Under the pieces are notes generated by a model. That model saw only the letters and a list, made by a program, of their open reading frames with translations, did not search any database and had not been told where the DNA came from. Positions 35,101 to 45,700 of a DNA stretch of 64,000 nt are shown piece after piece. The position numbers were made by a program, and so were the translations under genes. Each line of letters begins with the position of its first letter. The first letter of the stretch is position 1. The stretch is taken from the NCBI GenBank assembly GCA_034336665.1, contig CM067568.1:14479983-14543982 (forward strand), written 5' to 3'. Source of the stretch: Luscinia megarhynchos (Eukaryota > Chordata > Aves > Passeriformes > Turdidae).

Positions 35101-36533
35101 TGGCTCTCAAGGAAAAGCCTGCAGCTCTTCACTTGCCAGGGCACAGCTCCACATATGTTCTGCAGCTCTGCCCTACCCCACAAGCAGAGATGGCCACCGT
35201 GGTCTTCCCAGAGCAATTCCCAGCCCATCCCTCCCTGAAAAGCTCAGTCAAACCACTCCTGGCTCATTCATCAACCCCGGGAGCATCACACAGCCCCCAC
35301 CTTTTTTTTCTGACCCTCCCCACAGATGTGCAGGCTGCAGTGGATTGTAAAAGCGTGGCCCTGTACTCCGGCAGACGAGTGATTTGCAGCGGAAATGGGT
35401 TTGGCTGCAGCTCTGATTTGTTCCCGGGAAATGGGCTTCTGACCCTGCCGATGTCCCTGGGAACGCTGCCAAGCTCTTCAAAGGGGCCAAGCCTTGCTTT
35501 GTAACCCCTGGAGTTTGGCTTGCAAACACCTGTAGAGGCACCAGTCATCCCAGGGAGGCGATGGAGGAGAGCAGGGCTCAAAGTCCGAAGGGTGATGCTG
35601 CCCACGGTACATACCTGAGCAAATACTGCTGGAGACACGGCGTGAACAAGCTCATTAAGCACAGCCCTGCCCTTGGCTGCAGCATCAAGGCAATGGTTTG
35701 GAAGCTGGATCAGCCCTGTGCCAACTATCGTGAAGGAATGACAAAATGAAAGGTGTCCAAGAAGAAGGGACTGCAGGCTCACACGTGCCTCTTAAATATC
35801 ACCTCCAGCTGCCACAGCCTTTCCTGACTTCCCCATGGCGCTGGGCACTGCCCAGGCTATAGCTGTGGTGCTTTCCCTGGAGGAGGGAATGGGATAAACC
35901 CAGTGATTGCAGGGGATAAAAATAAGGGGAGGCAGAGTTAATGCAGAACTGGAGAGGTGGGTTGCCCTCGGGAAAGGATGAAGGAAGGGCTGATGGTGAT
36001 GGTGCAGAGCTGGTGGGATGCAGGGCTCAAATGAAGCTGCTGGGCTTGGTCAGTCCCTGGCTGAGTGCCTTGGGGTGACCAGGGGCTGGACTCAGACCAG
36101 CTGTCCATGGGAGACGGCAGAAACCCACCACAGGCTTGGCTCAGACCCCTCTGCCCCAGACAGAGACGATGCTGTGAAGATGCCCAGACCCAGGCCCGAA
36201 GGAACAGAGCGCTGGGAGCATCCTGTATCCCATTAGGGGTCTGAGAGGCGGCAGGGAGCGCTCGGAGCGGCTGTCTGGGATCACACCGGCCGCATCCCCA
36301 GCGCGGGGGGCTGTCCTTGACGGACAGAGGAAACACGGGTGGGGAGGGGAGCGGGCAGACAGCACGGGGGGCGGCAGCAGCAGGCCCCGGGCCGCTCCCG
36401 GAGCCGGAGCCCGGCGCGGGCCCCTGCGGGGCGGGGAGCCGGCGGGGCGGGCGGGAGGCGGGGCGGGAGGGGGCGGCGGGCCGGGCTCCCCGGGGGAGGG
36501 AGGCACCGGAAGGCGCCCGGCGCTGATTCATTG

Positions 36534-36543
36534 CAATAAATTG
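36534..36543 (+). promoter_or_regulatory. Possible TATA-like element of PHLDA2 (CAATAAATTG)
   Basis: An AT-rich island in an otherwise GC-rich promoter, about 80 bp before the start codon. A transcription start near 36565 would fit. Not proven. Confidence 0.4.
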
Positions 36544-36623
36544 TTCCCATCGCGGCGCGGCTCGGTCAGCACAGCCCGAGCAGCAGCCGGAGCAGCAGCC
36601 GGAGCCACCGCCGCGGAGCGAGG

Positions 36624-37022
36624 ATGAAGATGCAAGCCGAGGTGATCCGCGAGGGCGAGCTGGAGAAGCGGAGCGACAGCCTGTTCCAGCTGTGGAAGAA
36701 GAAGCTGGTGGTGCTGACCAAGGACAGCCTCAGCCTGTTCCCCGACGGGCACAAGCGGGCCAAGGGCAAGGAGCTGGGCTTCGGCTCCATCCTCAAGGTG
36801 GACTGCGTGGAGCGCACGGGCAAGTACATCTACTTCACCATCGTCACCAAAGACCGCAAGGAGATTGACTTTCGGTGTCCGGACCAGAGCTGCTGGAACG
36901 CCTCCATCACCATGGCCCTCATCGACTTCCAGAACAAGCGGGCCATCCAGGACTTCAAGAGCCGCCAGGAGATGGAGCAGGCGGCGGGCACCCAGGAGCG
37001 GCGGCTGGCCCGGGCACCCTGA
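36624..37022 (+). CDS. PHLDA2: Pleckstrin homology-like domain family A member 2
   Basis: A 132-residue protein that is essentially one PH domain. PH domains of this family bind phosphoinositides and antagonise growth signalling. In mammals PHLDA2 is a maternally expressed placental growth restrictor. Diagnostic stretches are [19 protein letters not shown] (about residues 9-27), [20 protein letters not shown] (about 53-72) and [20 protein letters not shown], followed by the [17 protein letters not shown] helix. The ATG at 36624 has A at -3 and its position matches the human start (MK). A second ATG is at codon 3. It is about 20 residues shorter than the human protein, lacking most of the proline/alanine-rich tail. 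The coding region is one exon, as in mammals. Confidence 0.97.
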   Translation: MKMQAEVIREGELEKRSDSLFQLWKKKLVVLTKDSLSLFPDGHKRAKGKELGFGSILKVDCVERTGKYIYFTIVTKDRKEIDFRCPDQSCWNASITMALIDFQNKRAIQDFKSRQEMEQAAGTQERRLARAP

Positions 37023-37040
37023 GCTCCTCCCGCGCCCCAG

Positions 37041-37632
37041 GTGAGCCCGCCCGGCCCTGGCGCTGCGCTGCGCGGGCTTTCGCACCATCTTTCTAAATCA
37101 TTTCACTCATTTAAAATAGTTCGGGCAGCCGGACGGGCGGGGGGCTCCTGTCCGGAGGGACCCGCTCGGCCCCGGGGGATGCACGGCCACCCCCGACACC
37201 GAGCCCCGACACCGCGCAGTGCTGCCCGGCCAGCGCGGGGCTCTCGGGGAGAGCTGCCCTGATTTCGGGGAGCGCTGCCCCAGCCCGAGCCATCGCTCGG
37301 GGCTCTCCGGGGAGCGCTGCTCTGATTTCGGGGAGCGCTGCCCCAGCCCGAGTCATCGCACGGGGCTCGGCCCCTTCTCCGATGCACCGCGGAGAATTTC
37401 TGCTGGGAGCCGGGCTTGGCAGCGTGCTGAGAGGACGACACGTGGGGGTGGCGGGGAATAAGAAATAGCACTCGGCAGGCAGTGCTTTCCTCACAGAATC
37501 TCCTAAAAGATATAAAATCTGTGAAAATAAATGCTCAATGCTTACGCCCCCTTTAAAGTTCCCCATTTTTTGTTCCTGTGCCTCGCTCTGCTGCTTGTTT
37601 AACTAACCCACTTCCTCTTGCTACCTTTACAG
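37041..37632 (+). other. PHLDA2 intron in the 3'UTR
   Basis: Donor GTGAGC starts at 37041, 18 nt after the stop codon. The acceptor, a pyrimidine tract ending TTTACAG, ends at 37632. The junction is too close to the stop to trigger nonsense-mediated decay. Human PHLDA2 also has an intron after its coding exon. Confidence 0.8.
37237..37361. repeat. 62-bp GC-rich tandem duplication in the PHLDA2 intron
   Basis: Two near-identical units (37237-37298 and 37299-37361) share the GATTTCGGGGAGCGCTGCCC core and CAGCCCGAG(C/T)CATCGC. The start of a third unit follows. Confidence 0.93.
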
Positions 37633-38050
37633 CATACCACTGGATGATAAACCAGATCGAGTGTCTTGGACTGAAATGGGACAGGGTACCAATGAAGGAA
37701 AGCAAAGAAGAGAGCTGGAAGCAGCTTGGTTTTCTCCAAGCCCGTTGAGGCTGCTGAGCAAAGAGCCCTGAGCTTTGCCTGAGATGCATAAAGAAAAACC
37801 AAAGACTTTCGTACAGGACTTCTAGCAAAGCGTCCACGTGTTTTGAGTGGCACAGCTTTGTGAACTATTATCTTCTATTTATGAGATGCAAGGAAGATTC
37901 AATACTGACTGGTGGTGTTAAACACAGTTTAAATTATTTCTAGTATCTATATTTGTATTTATTTTGTTGAATGTCTTTCAGCAGTTACTGGTCTTAATAT
38001 TGCTTTTGCATTAATGTGTCCATTCCAAATAAATTACTTGAAATGTTCAC
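37633..38050 (+). other. PHLDA2 non-coding second exon and 3' end
   Basis: Begins at CATACCACTGG after the acceptor and runs to about 17-20 nt past an AATAAA at 38028-38033. AT-rich 3'UTR with ATTTATTTTG-type elements. No long open frame belongs to it. Confidence 0.75.
38028..38033 (+). terminator. PHLDA2 poly(A) signal (AATAAA)
   Basis: Canonical hexamer about 1.0 kb after the stop codon, followed by T-rich sequence. Confidence 0.75.
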
Positions 38051-39470
38051 TTTTTATTACTGTACTCTGGGCTGCAGTAATTTTTGTTGAGGCATAGCTG
38101 TGGATATGGCAGTGGTGAAGTAGCATAAAAAAAAGTGGGTAAGGCTTGGCTTTTTGGTGCCCTGGACTGGGCAGTGGGAGATGGAGAAAGCCCAGATAAC
38201 CTGTTTGTGTTTGACCTTGTCTCCCGACCAGGGAGGGAAAATGTCTTGTTCTGGTCAGTGGTGGAGATAGAAAAGCCTACCATAGCTTGCAGAAGTGCTC
38301 CTCCAGAAGCTCTTTCCCATAAAGTCAAGTAATGGCAGCTGCAGAAGGCACAGGAGCTCCCTGCCACAGGAAAATGCTGCTTCCCCAGCCCCCATAGCTT
38401 AGTGCTGTGCTAAGGCACAAAACTGGATTCTTGGTTTCGGAATGAGAGCGCCAACGCTCCATGGATTCCTCAGCTTTGTAGCAAAGCAAGCTGAACTCGC
38501 TCTCCTCCCTTCCTTCAGCTCTGCAGTCTCTAGGCAGAATTAAATTTCTCCAGAATAACTGAAGAATGGAGGCAGGCTCTTTTCCTATAGCATCTGGACC
38601 AAGAAGCTCGGAGAAAAAAAACAGCTGAATTTTTTGGATAAAAATGCTGAATTTTTTTTTTTTTTTTTTTTTTTGTGAGGCTCAGTTCTCACTGACTAAC
38701 CTGGGCTTCCTCGAGAGCAATGCTGCAGCACACGACTCAACTCTGGCAGTCAGGACTGTGAGCATAGAGGGCAAAGTACTCACTCCAAACTCGGTCATTT
38801 CCAGCAGGTTATCTCCCCAATATCAGTCCAATTCTTGCAGGAGACTTTGTACTAGAGGAAGTTGCAAAGTATGTGATTACATAAGCCTGTAGTAAGAGCA
38901 AGACTCAGTACAGGGAGGGGAAAAAAACCTGGAAGGAGGGTTGGCCCAGTGTCTGGAAGTGGCAGGGAGGCTCTGGCACTGCAGCCTGGTACGGCAGGGC
39001 TTTGCATCCTCCTTGCTGGCAGCTCGTGCACAGGCAAGGCTGCACATGACTGAGCTGTGGATGTAGCAAACCTCTGGCCACAGCATTTGAAAGCCTTTGG
39101 CCTCAGTGCCCCCTCCAACCTGAGAATGCTGGAGATGCATTTAATGCAGCAAAACAATGCTCAAAAGCAGATGTGTTTTACCCCCCGTTTTTTCTTGGTA
39201 CCATTTTGGGCCGCTGAAATAAAAGGCCAAAGCAGTGCAAAGGCACTGGCTCCTAATCCCTTCAGTTTCAGTGAATCCTAGAAGGAATGCTGCCTGACAA
39301 CAGCTGAGGGCTGGGGGCTGCTGCCTGCCACAACAGCCACTACTGTAGGGGGGGAATGGGAGGAACCCGATAGCTCCAGGGGTCCCAGGGCCCCCAGTTG
39401 CTCCAGCACAGCTCCAAGACCTTTGCAAACTGATCTGTCCCTTACTCCAGATGAAAATGATAACAAAATT
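38051..39470. other. Intergenic gap between convergent PHLDA2 and SLC22A18
   Basis: About 1.4 kb with no gene. It holds a poly-T run at 38650-38674. Short open frames here do not resemble known proteins. Confidence 0.7.
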
Positions 39471-39489
39471 AAAGGACTGTTAAAATTGT

Positions 39490-39535
39490 TTTATTTTAGG
39501 TTTACAGAATCAAAAATAAAACTCAAGAATTTATT
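39490..39535 (-). terminator. SLC22A18 poly(A) signals (two AATAAA on the minus strand)
   Basis: Two TTTATT hexamers on the plus strand (39530-39535 and 39490-39495) read as AATAAA for the minus-strand gene, 41-86 nt past its stop. The 3'UTR is therefore very short. Confidence 0.65.
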
Positions 39536-39575
39536 TCTATGGAAAAAATAAGGAGGTTACTTTTTTGCACTTGCA

Positions 39576-39763
39576 TTATTGGCTTTTCATCTCTCCCAGT
39601 GGGATTTTACTCTTCAAGAGGTAAACAAACAAACCTAAATTGACTATTAGCTGTAAATAGCCGAAGGAGGAGACTCCAAATTGTTTATACAAAACTCCAC
39701 CAATGGTTGGACCCACCGTCCGGGTCAAGGGCTGCACTGAGGCACAAATCCCAAGCATGGCAC
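39576..39763 (-). CDS. SLC22A18: SLC22A18 terminal coding exon
   Basis: On the minus strand it follows TCTCTCCTAG and starts with two bases of a split glycine codon. It encodes AMLGICASVQPLTRTVGPTI, then GGVLYKQFGVSSFGYLQLIV and a last hydrophobic segment (transmembrane 12). It ends EMKSQ and a TAA stop at 39578-39576. Confidence 0.96.
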
Positions 39764-42700
39764 CTAGGAGAGACGGCAGAGACACACAGGGTGAGAGCAA
39801 TTCCTGGCATGGAAAACCACAGAAGAGCACACAAGATCCCCTTCATCCCTGATGCTGCTCCCCTGCAGTAGCAAATTAGCAAATCACTTCAAATAACTTC
39901 TTGAATTAATTTATAGCGGTCCCATTAGGGCTTGGTCTGGTTAGGGACTCCTGCAGGCATGGGGACCAGTTTCCACCAGGAGCCAGCTCAGCCTTTTCCT
40001 GAGTGGTCTGGGAAATAGCAGCACTGCCCAAAAAACAAAGTGGGTGCTCACCACTGCTGTCACCAGGGTCCAGGGAAGCCTTTGGCACCAGAAAGTGCTG
40101 CTGAGTATCACACCTGTATCACCCTGGCAGGGCTGGTAACTGCTGCATGGGATTAGGGATGGAGAGGAAATTTCTAGGGTCGTGTTTGAGCCTTCCTAGC
40201 AAATCACACAGATTCTTCCAATCTCCTAATTACCTGAGTGGGCCCTGCTCCACCCAAGCTACTACTGCATTTATTCTCCAGTCTGAAACAGAGAAACAGC
40301 TCTCCAGCAGGAGCGAGAGGGTTAGGCCTAACTAGGTCTTTAAGAATAAATAAATAAAACCACAGATAAAGCCAGAACCCCCTAGAGATATTCCCCCCAC
40401 CCCCCTTTGCGAGGAGAGCGGATATTTCCATTTGGATGGATGTGAGCCCTCCTCCCGCCGGGCCGGTTCCCCTCCAGCAGCTCTCGCATTTGCATCCTTA
40501 ACAGGAACCCAGCGGCTGGGGAAGCACCTCCACTTTGGCAAAGGCCAAGGTTTTTTCCACGTGCAGACGGATGGCCAGGACATCCCCCGGGACACAAAGC
40601 TGTCCCACACACACCCAGAATGCTCTTTTGTCCTGCAGTCTTTGTTCAGGACAGCTGTCATGTTCAGAGGAGCAGAAAATACCCGGCCAGCTAGCAAATC
40701 GTTCTGAGAGGAACAGCAAGCTGGCAGCGAGTTCAATACACTTGTGCTCAGCGCTGAAATGATGTTTGCAATTATTTTTTTACTACCAGTGTGATTATTT
40801 GGGCTGCCGGCATCCGTTTTCCACTAAGACACAGGCTGAGGTGTTGTCACCACACACCCGGGAAGGATGAGGAGAATGCAAGAAGTGGAGAAAGAGCGCG
40901 ATATTGAACGGGGAAATGATCCCCGGCTCCCAGAGAGAGCAGGCAGCCAGGTGCTCGTGTAATGCCGGGCAGAGACTGCTGGCCTTTTATCAGCGTGCTT
41001 AAAATACTTGTGCAATGAGCCCAAGCCAAGGGTGTAACCATGTGGAGAGGGAAATCTCCCGGGAAGCGCTGCCGAGTGCTCCTCCCACGCATGGGAACAC
41101 AAAGGCGATGGGTGGGACCTGGCCTTGACCCTTTGCCAATGGGAACCATCCCACAACCACCTAACTCTCTGGGCAGGTTTTGCAATTATTTTTTCCCCTC
41201 TAGGTATTTGAATTAAACTAATTACTACGTGCAATTGCCAAACTGGCTCTTATGATTGAGGAGGCACTTTTTTCCCTTTCCTTTTTTTTCTGGAGCAGAA
41301 ATCCAACGTCTTAAAAGGCCGGGCTCTCCCTCTGCACTTCTCCCAACATGCTGCTGAGAAAGATAATTTCTGTTTAATGGGCTTAAATTAGATCCCTCGT
41401 GTCAGACGCCCTCGGGCTTTGGGACATTGTGAATCTCGGCTCCGCAGCGTGGCCATAGCTCTGTGGCAAAGCTGCACATGTGATAGATCTCATTTAAGGC
41501 AAGACCTCTCACTGGGACAAATCACTGTGTCAGCAGAAAATTTCCTGCATGCTTCGTGCAGCTCCGCCAGCGCACACGCTCCCCTTCTCGTGGCTATCCC
41601 ACCTTCTGCACCTCCCCTGCTCTTTCCTCTCCCTCTCCGTGTGTTTTCTGCTCCTTTTTCCCATACCTGGCATGACCTGTGCCGGCTGGGAGCCCATCCT
41701 CCCCTCCCATCCCAGATCTCCTCTCTCCCGCAGGTTTCAGGGCTGGGTGCTGGCGGCTCTCCAAGGCGGGCGACTCCTTTCCAGCTCACATCCTGTTGCC
41801 TCGCTCAGATGATGCTGCTGGCCCAGATCAGCCACACGCCCATGGGGCAATCGCGTTTAACCATTAGGTCACTGTCGCCAGCGGCCGCCTTTGAACCCGC
41901 AAAGCTCAAGCAAAGCTCAAGCAAAGCTGGGGGTTCAGTGCCCCGAGCCCTGCAAAGTCCTCCGGGGGTTCTGACGCACAAATAGGATCAGGACACATGG
42001 GCCCGTTAGGCACAGAAGCTCTGCTGGGCTTCCTGCCTCCCTCCCTCAGCAATGGGGGGATCTGCGCAGGAACAAGACCTCCATTCTTGGGGAAGGACCG
42101 GGGCTGACAAGGAGAGCTTGTGTGAGTGCCTGGGCTCCGGGCTGCCCTCCCACCAGCTCACGCGTCCAGCTGAGCAGCACGTGTGTGTGGGGCTGAATTT
42201 TCTCTTCCTGCCTTTGAAGATGAAGCGAAGAGGGGAAAAAAAAAAATCAAAGGGAAACCAATTAAATAATTTCTGCTACCTTTGCTTCTGTGCAAAGCCT
42301 GAGCTTTGAGAGCGAGCAAAGAGCAAGTGCCAAGCCCATCAGCCTTGGGAGGAAGTGACCTTGGATGGGATCTAAAGCAGGCTGATGGGTGCAAGGATGG
42401 GGCTGGTGCTGCTCCCTTTCCGAGACGCCTGTTTAAAATGCAAGGGCGGGTGACTCAGTGTCTAGCAAGGGCGGACAGCCTACACTCCTGCAACGCCCCA
42501 TCCATCCCAGCCCGTGCTGAGATGGACACCTGAGCTCAGCCCAAACTCCTTCAGAAAGCCTTTTCCTGGCCCAAAGGGAAACCTCCATGGGTTCTACAGG
42601 CCGGAAGCTGATCAAAAACATCAGGAAAAGACAGCAGCAAGTGATGCTTCCAAAGACAAATTCTCAATGTGTGATCTCCCAGCATTAGCTAACAGCTGTT

Positions 42701-45700
42701 GCAAGCGAGTGCTGAGATTTTCAACACAGCAACAGCAAAGCTTTTCCATAAAACCAGATTTCCACGCTCTCAGTGAGGGATTCTAAAGTGCCGCCAAAAA
42801 CCTCTGTCTGCAGAGCCGGGCTGGGCTCGCAGGGGAAGGAGCAGCCCTCAGCGCTGGATGGGTGGAGCCGCCTTTGCAGGGTGCCACCCACGGCCGGGGA
42901 TGGATGGATGGCATTTCGGTGGCTGCATTTCTCTGCGAGACACCCACGCAGTCCCTGCTGCAGCTGCTGTGGAAGGACAGCCTGCCGGCTCCGCTGTGTC
43001 AGGCATTCCTGCCTTGCCCCGGCCCCTGCCAGCGTTCATCCAAAACAAGCACAGGACCATTAGCACCTCTTCCCCCAGAAATACTGTGAGGAAAAGACAC
43101 TCTTTGAAAGTGAAGGCCAGGGATAAGTGGCAGAGACAAGGTTTTCCCCAGTGCCACAATGCTCTGTGCCAGAGCATCCCTCTGTGGTATGCCCAGTTTT
43201 GAGCCAGCTGTAACTCTGCATTTAATAGCACTTGGCATGACATCAGCCCAGGATGGACAGGCAGGCAAAAGCCCTCAGTAGCTCATGGCATCCCCTGATG
43301 CCCTGCAACCTGCTCCTGAGCATCTGCACAGCTCTGCAGACTGCCTCCATCCTGCCCTGCAATCCCTGCCTGCCATGGGGAGACCATCCATCCTGCCAGC
43401 ACGGGCTGGCCTAACAACATATGCACCAGGGAGCAGGGTGAGGCAACTAAACCCATTTTCCTCTCTGACCAAAGCTTGCCTCCGGGCCCCAGAAGCTAAG
43501 CACTGCTCTGGTTTTCCTCACAAAACCCCTTTTAGAAGAGCCTGGATGAATTCCAGCTTGGTTGTATGTCCCAAAGCTGCTTGGTGCCCTTCCCCCCGGC
43601 TCTCCCTCACATGAACATTGCTCCCAGTCATGAAGCAGCAAATTTTCTTCCTGGCTGAGCAGAGGGGCTGAGACTCTTCCCAGGGAGGTGAAGACTGGAG
43701 ATAATCTGGCAGGTAGAAATATCCCTCTTGAAAATCACAGTCTCCCAGCATTTGTAGGAGATGTAGTGGCTCAGCTCTACAAATAAAATTCTGAAGTGAT
43801 TTTCAGAAAAGTTCTTCACCCAGAAGCCTCTCAAAAGTGCTTTATAAACTTCACTAATGGGCTGTGCAAACTACAGCTCTCATTCTTGGTAGGATCTGCA
43901 CAGAGGTACCTGCTCAGACAGCTGCTAGGGAAGATGAAGGGTGCAGACTGGCATCCCAGAAAGCCTCAGCTAAAGCAGAGACACTCTTGGGTTCCTGGTC
44001 TCGAGCAAACCCTGAAAGGGCTTGAGCAAAAGACAGCAAACCAGGTTAAGCCAGCTCCATCCCTGCACAAACTCAGCCAGGCCCCATGACAATAATGTAG
44101 GCATATTTCCTTCTTCAACAGAACTAAAGCTCCCAGGTAAAAAGATGTGTCTACCACTGCTGTCTTGCACAGAGAAATACAGGAACTCTGAAACAAGGCC
44201 AAAACAGAGAGAGGGTGCATTTATTGCATCAGCAAAGCATGTTTGCAAAGAGTAATCCAGAATGCTCTCCTGAGATACCCTAAGTGAAAAGGTGTGAATG
44301 AGCAGCCCTCTCTGACTCTGCTACAGTGGAAGAGAAGTGTTTGTTGGTTTTTTTAAACATACCTTGGCTTTCCATGGAAAAGAGATTTCAGAAGGCCTTT
44401 CCTTTCTGTGCCCACCACTATGGATGTCAGCAGGCAGCACAGGACTGGGAGCACTGGGATTGTGGGCTCCCACTGGGTCGTGGGATGCTTGCTCAAGGTT
44501 GTTCAAGTCCATCAGTCCCACCAGTCCCGTTCATCTGCTCTGCCAACACCCATCGTGTGCCCAGCCAGGTCCAGTGCTCCAGAGCTGTGCCCAACGGACT
44601 GAGAACTGGGAAAACACCAGCCTGGCTATTTGATGAGTCTTACCCGTGTCGGAGGAGGGCACAGCCTTGGTGAGGATGCTGTCGGTGATGGTGGCCAGCA
44701 TGCTGAAGGCAAACACCAGCGGCACGGCGATGATGCAGTAGTGCCACACAGTCCTCATCAGGGCCTAAGGGACAGGACACAACAGATCACTGAAGGGCAC
44801 AAACGGTGACTCTGTGGCAAGAAACAACCTGGAGGAAAATCCCAAGTCAAAGCCATGACTTAGGGAAACGGTGGGAGCCACAAATGATCCGTGGTGGTGT
44901 GGCTTTGGCCGTTGTGGGGTCTTTCACAGCCTGCCATTTGTCTGCACTGAATTATTCCAAGCATGCAGAGCAAACGATACCCTACAATCTGGCAGCACGT
45001 TTCCCCGGCACTGCTGTGGGTATTTTTAGCATCTGGGAATTAGTGACGTCCCTGCACCCTTCCCCCTGTCTTCTGTCTTCTGTCCAACTCCCGAGGAAAT
45101 GTTGAACAGCAGATGTATGTGGTGTACTTCAGGAAGCTTCCATTACTTATACAAAACAGCCTAGAGAAGGCTTTTTGGTTCATTATCATAAATAATTAAA
45201 ACTAAACCGAGCCTGTCAAAATAAATGAGCACGGTGCATTATGTAACACGGTACCTTTGGGATTTCTAATCCTGTTCTGCTGCTTCCCTGCTAATAAATT
45301 CACCAAATTCAGTAATCTGGAATAGGTCTTCTGGCCATGAGTGCACATTAGCGAGCATAATTAGGGAGAGTAATGATTCTGTTATTGCACATATTCTTAG
45401 CAGAGACATCCCTCCAGCTGTTTAATGCTGAAACAAAAGCAGTGAGGTTCCCTAAGCTGTAGGGCTGGAGCGGCTCCCAGCTCATTCACAAGCCCTGCTG
45501 GTCAAATGAATGGATTTCTCTGGGGCATGGAAAGGAAATTCCCCCTTTATTGCAAGTCTCCTGCCCTAACCCATGTCTTAAGGTGTGTTATTGTGGCTGA
45601 AAAATATTTCTGTCACTGGTTTAGCCAGAAGTTTCATTCTCTGGAGTTCTCTGTCCTAAGATCTGGTCCCTGCCTCTCGGCTACAGAAGATGGAGGAGCC

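Larger units (their letters stand above)
22316..36229. other. Intergenic, GC-rich, no supportable gene
   Basis: About 14 kb between NAP1L4 and PHLDA2. Many overlapping open frames on both strands (up to 219 codons) are by-products of high GC content. None resembles a known family or shows a splice-supported exon structure. It contains simple repeats at 23.3, 24.1, 25.4, 25.65-25.83 and 27.1 kb, and motif clusters listed separately as possible enhancers. Confidence 0.7.
36230..37420. promoter_or_regulatory. CpG island spanning PHLDA2 promoter, exon 1 and intron
   Basis: Dense CpG and GC-rich sequence begins about 400 bp before the PHLDA2 start codon and continues into its intron. It includes several GGGGCGGG-type Sp1 boxes at 36426-36475. 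Limits are by eye. Confidence 0.8.

Noticed and set aside
36281..36550. Proline/arginine-rich frames in the PHLDA2 promoter
   Set aside because: They are translations of a CpG island with Sp1 boxes, without homologues.
36528..37088. 186-residue open frame antisense to PHLDA2
   Set aside because: It is the mirror image of a GC-rich coding exon (A/L/R-rich). PHLDA2 itself explains the sequence.
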